64,000 nt of DNA from Climacium dendroides (GCA_950106755.1 CATNNA010000008.1:124001-188000); one strand, 5' to 3'; numbered from the stretch's first letter, positions 45,157 through 58,199 are shown. Made by a program: numbers and translations. Notes: generated by a model not told the origin, from the letters alone.

Positions 45157-47760
45157 TTACCCCTTCCTCATCTGTGAGCGTCCCCGCGAACATCTGGTAG
45201 AGGATTCTTCTAAAGAAGTAGCTTCCGTGTACTTCTTCACCCTTGATCCATTCAGGCGAGTATCAAGCCAGTATCTTTGAAGATCCTCTAGTTGCAAAGA
45301 TCCGTTCAGACAGACTTCATTGACCTTGTAAGGTCCCATCCACCGGGTGTGTAATTTACTTGGAAAATCTTTATGTCTGTTGTCATAAAGTAGTACTAGT
45401 TCTCCTTTCTTGATTTTGTGGTCAATCGGGATCTTCCGGTCATGCATTGCCTTTCGCTTCACCTGTACTTCCCTTGTTCGTTCTAGGGCTATCTTCCGAA
45501 TCTCTTCCAGTTCTTCGATTGCAATCAATCTTGGATGAACATCCGGTCTTGACTTCCCATTTTGTGCTGCCATGACTTGGAATGTTTCCACTTCTAACTC
45601 GATTCCACAAACTGCCTCTTGTCCAAAGACTAAGAAATACGGCGTTTGTCCGGTTGTCGTTTTCACCGTGGTGTTGTACGCATGGATTGCCGATGGTAGT
45701 TTCCGATCCCAATCTGTCTTGTGAGCAGAAACCATTTTGTTAAGAATCTTACCAATAATCCCGTTCGCTCGCTCAGTTAATCCGTTCACCTTCGAATTAT
45801 AAGGAGTTGTCTTCAAGTGCTTGATAAAATACTTTGTTGTTAGGTCGATGATGACGTCGTTTAGAAAATGGGTTCCTCGGTCGCTAACCAATTCGAGTGG
45901 GTGGCCAAACCTCATATGAATTTCTTCAAAAAGAAAATTAGCGGAAGTTTCAGCATCGTTTCTCCGTGTGGCCCTAGCCTCTATTCATTTGGTTGCATAA
46001 TCCGTGGCTAATATAATGTACCTCTTTCGTCTTGCACTAACCGGAAAGATGGGTCCAATAAAATCAATCCCCCATTTCTCAAAAGGAGCTAACGGAATGA
46101 TAGGAGTTAGTGGCTAGTGATTCCGGAAAGATGGTACTCCTGTCCGCTGACACTGATCACAGCTCCTAACAAAATTTCGGACATTTCTATGTAAGTGTGG
46201 CCACCAATATCCAACTGTGCGGATTCGGTTAACTATATTTACCGAAGCAAAGTGCCCTCCTGAATTCCCAGCGTGTAGCGCCCGGATAACTTTCTTCCGT
46301 TCTACATCCTCTAAACATCTCCTCAAAACGTCATCTACTCCTAACTTGAAAAGTACCCCTCTTATAAGTGTATAGGGCACAACTTTTCTTTGAAAAATCT
46401 CTTTCTCCTCTCTGGTCATGGGTTTAGGATATCTAGATTCTCTCAAATAGTCTATGATATCTTGATATTCAGAAACAGTCCCGTCATTGAGTTGAAAGAC
46501 ATCTGACAATAGAGCCTTCGACTCATCTATTGAAACTAGGGTATCTGTCCAAAAAAACTCATCCGGAAATTCATTTGGAAACTCAACGGATAGGTCCGCT
46601 ACGGATTCCTTTCCTCTTTACCTGGAGAGATAATCCGCGTTGGAGTTTGCTTTACCGAATTTCACTATGATTTCATAGTGAAATTCCTGTAACATCAAGA
46701 TCCACCTAGCTATACGTCCTGACAGATCAGGCTTGTTCACGAGGTATTTCAAAGAATCATGATCCGTATGAAAAATTACCTTGTAACCAAGTAAGTAATG
46801 TCGAAACTTCTTACAGGAGTATACAACGGTCAATGCTTCTCGTTCTGTTGTTGTAAAATTTTGTTCCGCTGAACTCATTTGTCGACTAGCGTAGTAAATA
46901 GGTTTTTCACGTCCGTCCGGATCTGGCTGCCATTAGATTGCTCCGAGACACCATCCAGATGCATAATAGCTACGTGAAACTCTTTTTTCTAATTTGGGAC
47001 AGAAAGTATGGGTGCCTTGGAAAGTTGAGTCTTCAGTTCTTCAAATGCCGACTATCGCCTTCCGGTCCAATTGAATTCCGTGTCCGTCTTGAGCAACTCT
47101 GTAAGAGGAATGGCTTTCTTGGCGTATCCGTCGATAAACCTTTGATAGTAACCTACACAACCAAGAAATCCGCGAACCTCTCATACATTAGTTGAAGGCA
47201 ACAAAGACAAGATCACTCTTACTTTGTCTATGTCTACTTGTAATCCGGCTTGGCTCACAATATGTCCAAGCAAAATGCCCGAAATCATTCCAAAGAAACA
47301 TTTCCCTGGATGGAGTTTTAGGTTGGTTCCTCGACATTTCTGAAATGTTTTCCGTAAACAATCCAGATGACTTATCCGGTTACTAAAAACCGCAAAGTCA
47401 TCAGTGAAGACTTCAAGGAAGTGTCTCAAAAAGTCCTTGAAAATATCCATCATCAGCCTCTGAAATGTCCCTGGCGCGTTGCATAACCCGAATGGCATCC
47501 GTGTGAAAGCATACGTGCCCCATTCCGTTGTAAAAGTGGTCTTTAGTTGATCGCACCATTGGATGAAGACTTGATTATACCCAGAGAATCCATTCAAAAA
47601 GTTGTAACATTCATGACCGGAAACATGGTCTAGAATAACATTTGTGAATGGAAGAGGAAAATAGTCCTTCTTAGTGGCGGCGTTCAGTTTTCGGAAGTCT
47701 TGACAAACATGGATCTTCACCTTTCGATCTACTCCTACCTTCTTTGATACCACTACAATA
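45157..47760 (-). pseudogene. Ty3/gypsy pol (reverse transcriptase, RNase H, integrase), decayed
   Basis: Leftward order: reverse transcriptase from about 47760 (VCQDFRKLNAATKKDYFPLP, FTRMPFGLCNAPGTFQRLM, and FTDDFAVFS where the family has YxDD), RNase H (TTTEREALTVVYSCKKFRHY, HTDHDSLKYLV), then integrase with HHCC (HAGNSGGHF...CDQC) and catalytic core (WGIDFIGP, LVSDRGTHF, NGLTERANGIIGK). No chromodomain, gag or protease was found. RNase H and integrase share one frame, with TAA 46618-46620, TAG 46114-46116 and a TGA at a normally Trp position (ATDYATK-stop). Reverse transcriptase is in another frame. LTRs were not recognised. Confidence 0.9.
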
Positions 47761-49366
47761 GAAGATACCCATTCGTTGAGTTATTGCTTATGTGTAGACT
47801 TGTGTAGTACCATGAGTTTGGAGCTTTTGGTAGAGTACATTTCTAGGAATTCTTCTTGTATTTTGTCAAAGAAATATAGGATTTAGTATTGAGAGTGTGT
47901 GTTTAGTCATTCTTATTTTGTTTTTTGCAATTAGGATTTGGTCATGAAGTTTGTGAAGTGATTTTTCAAATGGACTAGGCTTACTTGCCATTGTCATGTT
48001 CCTTGTAGTTTAAATGTATTTGGACTGGGAATTGGTCTCAGTGACTATGTTTAGTAATACAACAATAATGTTTCATTGCACTAAAAATTACATATTGCCC
48101 ATTATCATTTGAATAGTGATTATCATTATCATCAAAATGGGAGGATTTGAAGCCCTTCATTAAAGATGCTCAAGATTACAGCTACAATTTGGTGCTAATG
48201 TTTTGTGGTTATATCCTTTATGAGTATAGCTCTCATGACTAACTTGAGTATTCTTTTGTGACATTCAGGGCCTTGTCAGATGATGGATTACATAAGATGT
48301 TGTTTGAGGAGTATGTAGTGTACTTGGTACAAACATCCATAGATAAAAATAGGAAGTTTACTATCATGTCAAGTAGTTTATAAAAAACATGGCCTTTTAA
48401 AGTGTTCAGGTTGAATGTAATGGCAATGGCATTGTAAATACCTTCTACAATATAATTGACATTTTTTATTGAATGTGACAAAAAATTGGTAGATTTTTGT
48501 TGAATAGTTGTTTAATTTAATTCCACCCAATTGTCAAATATTGCAAAAAATTAACATAAATTGATAAGTTTTTGTCAATTAAGCATCCAAATCAAGGGCT
48601 CCTAATTGACACCACAATTGACAAAATTTTGTCAAATTTTTGTCAATTAGGATAGAATTCTTCTTGTAGTGTACCTTCACTTTTATAATGTGTTTGTACA
48701 GATGTAAAAAAAATTGTAATTTCATGTTTGTAAATAACTAATGATTTTTCAATTGTGACATTAGATTATATTAGAATAATTTGCAATGTCAAGAATATGT
48801 TGAATGACTTAAGTTGCCATTGCCAAAATGTTGTCTCTTATGTAAGAGTGCATACAATGTGAAAGTAAGGTGTAAGTGGGTAGTCATTGAAATTGTTAGG
48901 CGTCTGCTAATGCATGTGTGCACTTGAGCCCATTTTTGTAGATTGAGGTAGGTATTCAGTAGAATGTTTTCCTATTTGGAAGGTAAGTTAGGTAAAGGTG
49001 AAGTCATGCACATATTGTCTTTAAGTCATAGGGTAATAAACTTGCATTTAGTCTTGGTAACAAGTTGCCATGAAGTCAAATACATGTCATTTACAAATCA
49101 TGGAAAAGTAGAAAATGAGTAAAGAGTTTGGTTTGCAAATTTATGAATACTTTGTAGAAGATTGAAATAGCTAATCAATTGTCTATTGCAATTTGATGTT
49201 GGCAATAAAGTGTTCCTCATGAACCCTCACTCCATGCACTAGAAATTGGCTCTTCAAATCATTAACAAAGTCACATGTCAACACAAGTTCTACTTCCACA
49301 ACATTTTAGAGTCATGATTTAAGGTGAACGTGCGTGACATTTTCCAACCTAGGGTGTAGCTTATAT
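47761..49366. other. AT-rich non-coding region
   Basis: The first 100 bp still read weakly as sequence before reverse transcriptase. A CACTA-like right end (AATTCTTCTTGTAGTG) stops at 48671, preceded by TTGTCAATT repeats; no matching left end was found. No gene is supported. Confidence 0.45.
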
Positions 49367-49554
49367 CACTAGAAGAAAAATGGGGGTTTTGCAACTACGG
49401 GTTTTTGAGTCGCTGTGGACACAAATTACACTAGTTGCATTGTAGTTGTTTTCTAGTTGCAATGTAGTTGTTTTCTAGTTGGACAACTAGTGTAATTTGT
49501 GTCCACAGCGACTCAAAAACCCGTAGTTGCAAAACCCCCATTTTTCTTCTAGTG
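49367..49554. mobile_element. CACTA-type MITE with 71-bp perfect terminal inverted repeats
   Basis: The 188-bp element starts CACTAGAAGAAAAATGGGGG, ends with its exact complement, and is flanked by TAT on both sides (3-bp duplication). The 46-bp centre has two copies of TGTAGTTGTTTTCTAGTTG. Ends and inner AGTTGCA/CTAGTTG words match CACTA-A, so it is probably mobilised by that family. Confidence 0.93.
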
Positions 49555-50600
49555 TATACTCCAATGAAGATGCAAACTTGGTATTAATTGAACATATGAA
49601 GGGGGTGGTTACATTGTGGGACCAAAAGTATATAAGACTTATCATATGATCTTCAATTTGGTTTATTGGTGATGAGTGGGCAATAGAGAGTAGTACTGTT
49701 GTTGGGGCTTATAGAACTATAAATGATGCTATTATAAATGGTTTGGAGATCCTAAATGACTTTTTTCTCTTGAAATGCAGAACTTCCTTCCTAACTTTCT
49801 TCTTAAAAAATTGAATGGTGGACAAAATGATAAAAGATAAACGTAAATTGCAATTGTAGGTTTGTTAGTGTAATTTGACAATTTTATGAGGATTTGTCAT
49901 ATTAAAGTAGCATCTACACTTGCCACTATTTGATGCTAAACAAAAATCAATTGATCTTATGGTCTATGCATGCATCCTTCAATATATCCAAAATCTTTAT
50001 TGACCATAAAATAGCATCACTACTAACCAGTGACTATACGGCCATTGATGTTTGATTAAATTAAATTGAATGACTAAACCACAACTAGAAATGTGCTTCT
50101 AAATAACCATAAAATAACAATCTTCCTAAAAATGGGCCCCACATTCTTTTTTGCATATGTTATAGTAAACAAAAAAGGGCGTGTAAACATTTGCAAAATG
50201 ACTTACCCACATGTAAGTCCACTTCAACTGCAACACAACTATGTCATAACTTCTAAATGATTTTAAAATGACTTCCTACATGGCCATCCATGTTAGATGC
50301 ATCAAAGGTTTAATTTGGTTTAAGAATGACTTGTAAATGATTGAACACGACATTCATCAAATGTTAGGTGGTAGTGCTTTCCACATGGCAACTCTATAGC
50401 CGTTTCTTTAAGCCCAACTTTCTTGATCATTGAGAATTCTCACCCATTGTGACAACTCATATTTTTTATTTTTCTTTGTTTACCTTTTTGAGTGGAACAG
50501 AAATTAGAAATAGGTATCCGGATTCATCTAAAGGGAGAAAGATAAATCAAAAATAGTCACAAGAGGACCTTACGGAACTAATCCGGTCTTAGGTAGAAGC
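49555..50600. other. AT-rich non-coding region
   Basis: No supported gene, repeat or RNA seen. Confidence 0.5.
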
Positions 50601-51200
50601 GGATCGGATTAGATTTCCAACCGGATTAGATTTCCAACCGGATTAGATTTCCAACCGGATTCTTCTTGACCGGATTGGAGAGAACCGGATGTCAAGAACC
50701 GGACCGGATATCCGACCGGTCATAAAGACAGTCCAAGGCGTTAGGACTATATAAAGCCTGACCCTGCCCATTTTCAGGTCTTTGGTGTTTCACGTGTTGT
50801 CGTTTCCTGTCTTAGCGCCTGACGTTTTCCCGTTTACCGCGGCAAGGAGGGAAAGTACAAGAGGGCCCAGTAGTGAGTGAGGGGTGTGAGACGGAGAGAT
50901 CGCCTCTGGGCACGAGTGGGTGAGACATTGAATGCGAGAGGATACGGAACCGTGAGAGACTGAGAGTGTGAGCGCGCCAGGAGGTTGGTTTGTAGGTGGA
51001 GCGGAATATCAGAATGTGAGCGCTCTCTTGTAGGACCGTAGAGAGTGAAACTGGGTAGAGCCACCCTCATATCGCGGCTGAACCGGAAGAGACCAGGCTC
51101 TAGCACCCCGCCCCCGAGTGAAGTAAAGCTGAGAAAAGTGGTTCCAGTCATGCCGACCAAGGAACCGGAACAAGGGGAGCTCAGGGAGGATTTATCGTCG
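50601..51200 (+). promoter_or_regulatory. Promoter and leader of ORF-family copy 2
   Basis: Three direct repeats of GGATTAGATTTCCAACC (about 50607-50657) are followed by CCGG-rich DNA and a TATA box TATATAAAG at 50748-50756. About 440 bp of leader then leads to the ATG at 51201. Base composition differs sharply from the AT-rich DNA to the left. Confidence 0.5.
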
Positions 51201-52748
51201 ATGGGTTGTTAGGGATTAGCCTTGAAACCTTGGGGTTTCAAAGATGAGAGGATGGTTAGAGAAATCCTGAGTGGCGTATCGAATCAATTCGATAACACCC
51301 TGAGAGGGAATCCGGTCCAATGGACCGAGGCTTTGTGGCGGGACGTATACGGATTCCGGCCGGGAGGACTCGGGCTTGCCAACCGGAAGGATGATTTTGT
51401 CCAGGGCAAGTTCGGAAGTGTTGTAAATCCGAAGAATGGCTACGCGGTAGAGGACTGCCTCGATGACCAGGAGCGTCGCCTGCTCCAGTTCCTGGTTCCG
51501 GTTTTGCATCCGGAAAAGCCCACCAGGGTGACCATCACCCTGGCTAACACGATCTTCGGAGCGCTGAGCGAAACCCGGAAAGTAGACTGGGGTCGGATCT
51601 TCTTTGATCTGGTGTCCCAACTTACTACAAGAGTGGGGAGAAGTAGGTCTACCCCACTGTGCCCTTATGTGTACCACCTCTACCAGCAACAGGAACTACT
51701 GATGGAAGTGGAGTTGAAGGTGTGGAAGGCCCAGGAGCGAACTATGAAGTACGGTGAATCCGAGTTCGACCAAGAAGCGGATTCCGGAAACGAAACTAAG
51801 GAGGAGGAAGAAGAAGAAGAGGAAGAGGAGGAACCGTATGTCCCCTCCAAAAGGCAGAAGACCACACCGATCCGGAATTGAAGGACGTCTCCGGTTCAAA
51901 CCCATCCACGTAAAGGGGAGACTCCAGCCGGACCGGATGTGGCATCCGGATCGGGAACCGGGGATCCGTTCGACGAGTTGGTTGGGATACTCTACGGAAT
52001 CCGAGTGGATTGGGAAGTTAAAAAGCGGACGCTAGGGGAGATCGCGCAATTAATTGGAGCGGAACCGGACAGTCAGTTTCCGCAGCGGGTAGCTGAGAGT
52101 GTCATCAATCCGGATGAGCTCCGGAAGATGAAGGAGGAAAGCAAGCGGCAACACGATGAGGTGGACACCCTCAAGGCCGAACTTTTCGCCTTGTTCGAGA
52201 ACACCACCGCGACAAAAGAGATGGCGGAGGAAATGAAGAGGCTGGCCGCAGAAGTGAAGGACGTGCTCGGAGGACCCGGAGCCGCGGTCACCAAGGCGCG
52301 CCTGTTCGAAGAGGAGGTGCACAAGGACAAGAAGATATCCGGAACTAGGGTGGTGCACATCCTCACCGATTTTGAGGAGCAGATGGAGAAGCTCATATCC
52401 AAGGCACGGGAGTCAGCGGACCGGATCGTCGAGAGCAGCTAGAAGTTGATAGAGATTCCAATCCGGCTCTCTGAAATTTCTCTTCCGGACTTGTTTCCGG
52501 AAGACGTAGCTCACGAACCGGGAAAGGACAAAACGCCCCAGTCCAGTAGGGCACAGAAGAAGACGCCCTCGACCGGACCGCAGCCGATCAATTTAGACTC
52601 CCCGGAAATTGAGGAAGATCGCCCGGCTCCACCTCCGGATGGGGAACGGAATCGGAATCTAAGTGAGGTGTTTGAACAGTTGGAGAGGCCTGACGAGAGC
52701 CCTACCATTGGATCCCGAGTGTATGAAACGGAACAAGAAGTGTTGTAA
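51201..52748 (+). pseudogene. Unrecognised repeat-family ORF, copy 2 (about 515 codons)
   Basis: A single frame from the ATG at 51201 (MGC) to TAA at 52748, interrupted only by TAG 51210-51212, TGA 51879-51881 and TAG 52440-52442. N-terminal globular part: QFDNTLRGNPVQW, NPKNGYAVEDCLDDQERRLL, FLVPVLHPEKPTRVTITLAN. It has a run of 11 Glu (about residue 195-205), a middle block (DPFDELVGILYGIRVDWEVK), a predicted coiled coil (KEESKRQHDEVDTLKAELFA) and a Pro-rich acidic tail. Full-length homologue of copy 1. Function unknown; it could be a retrotransposon accessory or structural protein. Confidence 0.65.
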
Positions 52749-55477
52749 AAATAGGAATTATAGAATAGGAACCAGAATAGAATCCGGTTAGGATTTATAG
52801 GTAGGATCGGGTTGTCAACGCCTTCAGAGGCGGATATCATGTATTCACTTTTTACTTTTTTGCTTTTTGTATATAAAACAGTCTCTGAGTTGGAGACTGA
52901 GAGAGTTCTTTTGGCATTTCCTTGTGTACTTTCCATTGACTTGATTTTGTGTAATCTTCCCGAGTGTTGGTAGGAGTGCACAGAGTTGGAGTAAGAAGGT
53001 AGGCACGGAGGTGTTGGTAGAGTTCTCCCTTTGATGTGTGTTTCCAGTTCTAAGTACATGTGAGTAGGTTATGAAGAGTTAGGAGTGGATTCTAGTGCCT
53101 CAGCAGTTGCAGAAATTTAGCATTCCGGGTAAGAAATCTGTTGATTAGGCTAGGTGGATAGGGAGGGATTCCTTAGCTGCGCTAGAACTCTTGGGTGGGA
53201 AATCCGGTCGAGTATCCTGATTCCTGTGAGGTCTTGCCACCGTTGTGGGTGAACGGATGAACTTTTGTAGGTGTTGGAACGGATAGGTGCACTTGTAGCC
53301 ACCTAAATTAGTATGGAACGGATCAGCGTCAAGGTCGTTGTAGTATGAGAGGGTCGTACGGGGGGTCTTTGTGTGACCTGTGATTTGAATTGTTGTGAAG
53401 GACCAAACCGGATCCGTGTTAGTTAGGGGATCAATGGATAGGAGAGTGGGTCTTCAGCCACTATAAGTCACGAAAGGAGTGGTGGACCTACCACTTTCAA
53501 AAGCAAGCGGCGAACCCTCTGATGGTAAAACAGAGGCAAAACTAAACCAGGTATGGAAGGGTGGACCGGACCGGATCCGCCTAGGATGGTACTTAGGACC
53601 GAAAGTTGCAGGGTCCAGAATTGAGCAGTTAGTCCAGAGACCGTGGAACTAGTAAAACCGGAAGTAGGATACAGCCCGGTCGTAGTCTTCCGGTTGGTTT
53701 TGGACGTTCCGGTTTTCAGAGGTAGAACTGGAAAGTAGAATTGAAGGGTTTAATTGGGTTTAACTCCTTGTTAGAGTTAGCTACTTCACAGGATCTCGTG
53801 GGTTCGATCTTTAGGGTCATTTTGTTATGCTCTAGGGTGATTTTTGTGAGTATAATAGGGAAATTGCTTACTCTGTGCTGCGACATCCATTTATACATCC
53901 AAGTCCTAAATGGATGGTGATAATACACCCACAATCATATATAAACGTGACTTGTCCACAATGACAAGTATTCCTAAATCATTTTTTAGGAATACGTGTC
54001 CAAAATGACAACTTTGCAGTCATTCTTTGAAGTAATTTATGTACTCATTTTTTGGTAGTGGATTGCATATTTATAACTTCATTTTATTCAATGCTTCAAA
54101 AAATTGCATGTTCATTCAATACTCACTTTAAATTTTCCAAGTAGCTTTGGTGCATGAGAAGATAATACTTCCAACATTACAGATTCTGCAATTCTTGCAC
54201 TTGATAATTGTCTTGCATTTCTCATGGCAATTAGCATATTACATATCTCTTTTAATATGTCAAGCCTTGAGGAAGGAAGAGACTTATGATGAGATGTGAA
54301 TACAAAGCTATTGTGTTTCTAAATATATGGCAAATTTTTGGGCTTGATAGTTCTCTCCTTAGTTAACCGAGTAGTCATGGTTATTTGAATAAGTCCATCA
54401 AACAATCTTGCACTTAATCCAAGCTTCCAATACATAAGAAAATGCTATGTATTAACAATTCAAACTTACATGATTTAATGTAGTAGGGTATATAATCTAG
54501 AGACTTGTTAGCTCCAAGCTCAAGCTCTACAATTCTCAAAGAGGTTTGTAACTTTACACAAAGCAAATTATTTGACTGATAGGATCTAGACAAGTTCCCA
54601 TTTGATAATGGAATTAGGTGGTCCAAATTCTTAGTATGGATTTGCTTTATCCTATAAAATGATGGTAACTACCATATATCATTTGGTTTCAACTAGATTA
54701 CATTCAATCAATTCATTTGTATTAACTTGAAAAGAATGGATGATCAATCCTCATAACACTCTTGCCATTTTGCCATTTGTATTGAATAGTACAACCAATT
54801 ATTACAAATCAAAAGTCAATAGTCATGATTATTAAATGTGCTATTATTTAATTGGGGGTATTTTATGCAAATTTCAAATTCATTTTGCACACCTTTTTGT
54901 TGTAATTTGTTTACTTGATTGAAAAATGCACTTGATTATTTACATAAGGTTCTAAAAAATGCTAAAAACATCAATGTGTTGCAATTTTATTGATGAAATG
55001 ATGAATGTGAGCTTAATAATTTTCATTCTTTTCAAATGTCCAAAACTTTTCTTTTCTTTTTTGAAACAAATGAAATAGAATTTCATTGCAAAGGTATGAA
55101 ATAATCGAAAACAACGACAAGATGTAAAATATATACGTTCACATATTCATCAAAAAATAACATTAAAATGAACTTCAAAATGAATGTGTCTGAGGTTCAT
55201 TAACTAGTCTTTAAGCATGTGGGATTAATTACTGAACTTCAAAATGTTTTGTGAAACTAATTAATGAACTTCAAAATAAATGTACTTGAGGTTTATTAAT
55301 TAGTGAATGTTTCTGTATAGAATGTGATTTTATAGAATTACTATCTAATGTTCATCAATTAGTTCCTAAACCATCTAAACCTATCCATTTTTACAAATAA
55401 AAAATGTGATTTAGAAAATTAAAAAAATAGCTTAAATGTTCAAGAATATACATGTGGGCTACTTTTAAGTAGTATAA
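52749..55477. other. Non-coding region after ORF-family copy 2
   Basis: CCGG-rich repeat-family DNA continues to about 53740, including a TATA-like TATATAAAA at 52870; beyond that it is AT-rich. No gene is supported. Confidence 0.45.
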
Positions 55478-55627
55478 CACTACTAGAAAATTTCGTATTT
55501 CTGTTGTTTTGGTCGTGTTGATCCGGTCAAAATCTAACAGAAATCTGCTAGTTTCAACAGATTTCTGTCAGATTTTGACCGGATCAACGCGACCAAAACA
55601 ACAGAAAAATGAAATTTTCTAGTAGTG
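55478..55627. mobile_element. CACTA-type MITE, foldback with about 70-bp arms
   Basis: The 150-bp element starts CACTACTAGAAAATTTC and ends GAAATTTTCTAGTAGTG, flanked by TAA on both sides. The arms pair over about 70 bp with roughly five mismatches, leaving a loop of about 10 bases. Its terminal sequence differs from CACTA-A and CACTA-B, so it belongs to another family. Confidence 0.9.
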
Positions 55628-58199
55628 TAATGCTTCCAAAATACTTCTATGTTGCTTACCAACTACTACAATTAGTGGCCATTTGTTTATGGTGAACCAA
55701 TTATTATAACATCTTTTTATTTATTTTGCATTGATTGTAATGCCATTGCAAACTGTAAAGGCGTCAAAGTAGTATAAGTATTACTTGCAGGAATACATGA
55801 AGCCTCTCAACTTGTGGAAGTCAAGGAATGTTTGTTTAGTATTGGTAGTCTCTTGTACCTTATGAAGCCTCTACATTGTCTCTTGACGCTCACATTGTTG
55901 ATGGAGTCATCATGCATTTGCTCACTTGTTTTAGGTATTATCTTTCGAGACCTTCCAAGTTGCTTCTTCACAACTAGAGAATTTGTAGGAGCGTAACTCT
56001 GTGACAATTATTGAAAAACAATAGATGAAAGTTTCTTCAATCCTACTTTACGTTCTTCACAATTGATTGGCCTTGTAGATCTTGTTAGAAGAATCTACAT
56101 GTTAACTACAGTGTATAAACTCTTCTTGATCATTGCTCTCATGAGATTCTTCTCTTTGCATTCTTTTTATTTTTTTGCAAAATGAAATTAGTAACAACTG
56201 CTTCTTGGATCTACATCTACATCTTTTTGTTCTTTCTCTAGTAGCATCTACAATTGACGAAGTTCTAGTTAATTTCAAATCACAACAACAATAATTTTGT
56301 ACACAACCTATATAATTACAAATTTCAACAACTTCTATTAAAGAAATACAAAATAGAATGAACTTCATTGATGATACAATACCCTATAATTGTTCTACTT
56401 GCATCAATGTGAAATGATTAATTTTTCCACAACCAAATACTCTTAGTGTTTAATGAAGAGCATTGAAGCCATGAGTACCTATAACTATCAATAAAGCTTT
56501 TAGTCATGTACTAAAGCCTCAATAAAGCCTAGAAGACCCTACTCTTCATGCACATAAAATTCTATAAAGCCTAAGGATCTTTTTTTTAAAGTTCACAAAT
56601 AATTCCAAACAAAATTTTGAAAATTCTAAATCTGGTTAACAAATGAAAATTTCACTCGAAAAGAAATGATTTTATATGGGGTCTAACAAATCTAACCTCA
56701 ACATAGAGTAGTCTCATTTATTAAAACATAGTCTCTCATAGATTAATGGAAGGTTGGATGTGTGCATTTCCTACATGTGTGCATTGGATAGGTTGCCTAT
56801 CATACGCTGGTTTACCTTACTGGGTTTAAGCATGCTACTGTGCGCCTATAACTAGTTACTCCTTATCTCCACAAGGCTCAAATGAGCATGCGTTACCCGG
56901 GCTAAAGACCTGGGGCTCTTGATACTCGTTCAGGTGCCTGTTAGAGTATCATAACCGCTGCTGTTCCGAATGATCTCCGTGAGTTAACCAACTTGTACGT
57001 ACTGAGCCTTGGTTCCTGACAACTTTCTAGTTATGATTCTATGTTAGGTCGACATTTGTTGTTCCTTGTGGAGTGGGAATTTTGAATTGTGTTAGTCCTG
57101 TAAACTTTTGGGTATCCAAGGACAAGGAGGTGTTGTAGGTACTAGGATTCGAGTACCTTGATACTTGGCGATTTATTTTGTGGGTGCCAATTCTGGGTTT
57201 TCAACTGCGGATAGTTTGGGTTGCTGGCAACTCGACTTGCTCACGGATGCTCTCCTACAAGAGTGGAAGTTTTATGATTAGCGTCATGTCTGAATTTATT
57301 ATCTAGCATAAAAACGGGCATGTCGGATTTAGGATTCTGACTCTTTCTAGCCGCAATTGTGCATTTCATGCTGATATGCATGAGCAGATAGTATTCTCTG
57401 TGTCTAATTCTGTAGTAAAAGTTTATTATCGTAGGCGAGTGCTTGGTAGCTTCGATGATGTGCAAATATCTATTATATACCCTGTTGTAATGGACTTTTC
57501 ACTAGACTAGAAATGAAATCAACCCTCACATGTATCTAGTGTCGCTGTGCAATGAAACATAAAGCATCCTGGAATTGACTTTGCCCGTCTCGTCGCGTTT
57601 GCCTTGGCGGTGGCGACAATAATTTTGGTTCGTAGGGAGACTGATTCTAGAGTATGCTCTAAGTAGTATGAAAGCTTCATGCTTGGATGTACTCGATTTC
57701 AGCTAGGCCGAGTTCGAAAAAGAGTCCACCAATGAGCTGGAAGGGTTTGCGTAAGTTGAAGGCAACCTTAAATTAACCTGCAAAATTAACTTCCTGGACG
57801 TTATAGCAACTGTGCGAACTGGCACTGGGTGTTCAATAGCGTTTCTCCGTGAGACCTCAATTATTTCGGTGCTATTTGGGCTAGTGGTAAGTAGGTGCTT
57901 GACTGAGTTCAAGGCTTTCAGTGTTAATATACGCCAGCTATAACATCGCTAGTTAGGGCTTTCAATACTGGAAGGGAATGATTGTTTTGTCTTTGCCGAG
58001 GGATGCTTCACCATTGTGCGGATGATGTGAGTTCCAGTAGAGGATGTTTTAGGTTTTCAGGATCTTTCAAGGTGCTTAGATCAGTGTGAACGCGGTGGAG
58101 CGAATGTATGTTTCAGCTGTGGATGTAGCGTTGTCAAGACGAATGATTCGTGCATGATTGAGCTGCAGGGCATGAAGTTGAAAGCTCCAGTTATTAAGC
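55628..58199. other. Upstream region of the bromodomain gene
   Basis: AT-rich to about 56700, then more balanced composition towards the gene. No coding region or RNA gene is supported. The promoter and 5' leader of the downstream gene should lie in the last 1-1.5 kb. Confidence 0.4.

Noticed and set aside
47750..48671. A 920-bp CACTA element from CACTACAA (47752) to TTGTAGTG (48671)
   Set aside because: The left sequence is ordinary gypsy reverse-transcriptase coding sequence (WVSSIVVVSKK) running through without a break, so only an unpaired right end remains.
52050..52402. Leftward open frames opposite the ORF-family copy 2
   Set aside because: They are shadows of the aligned rightward frame and have no counterpart opposite copy 1.
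851..52442. Reassigned or read-through UAG/UGA codons in the transposon genes
   Set aside because: The bromodomain gene and other frames use TGA/TAA normally, UPF1 and paralogue alignments point to mutated CAG/CGA, and decayed elements also have frameshifts and deletions. Methylation decay is simpler.
50748..52878. A pair of LTRs marked by TATA boxes at 50748 and 52870
   Set aside because: The sequences around the two TATA-like words do not resemble each other, and no TG...CA-bounded direct repeat was seen.
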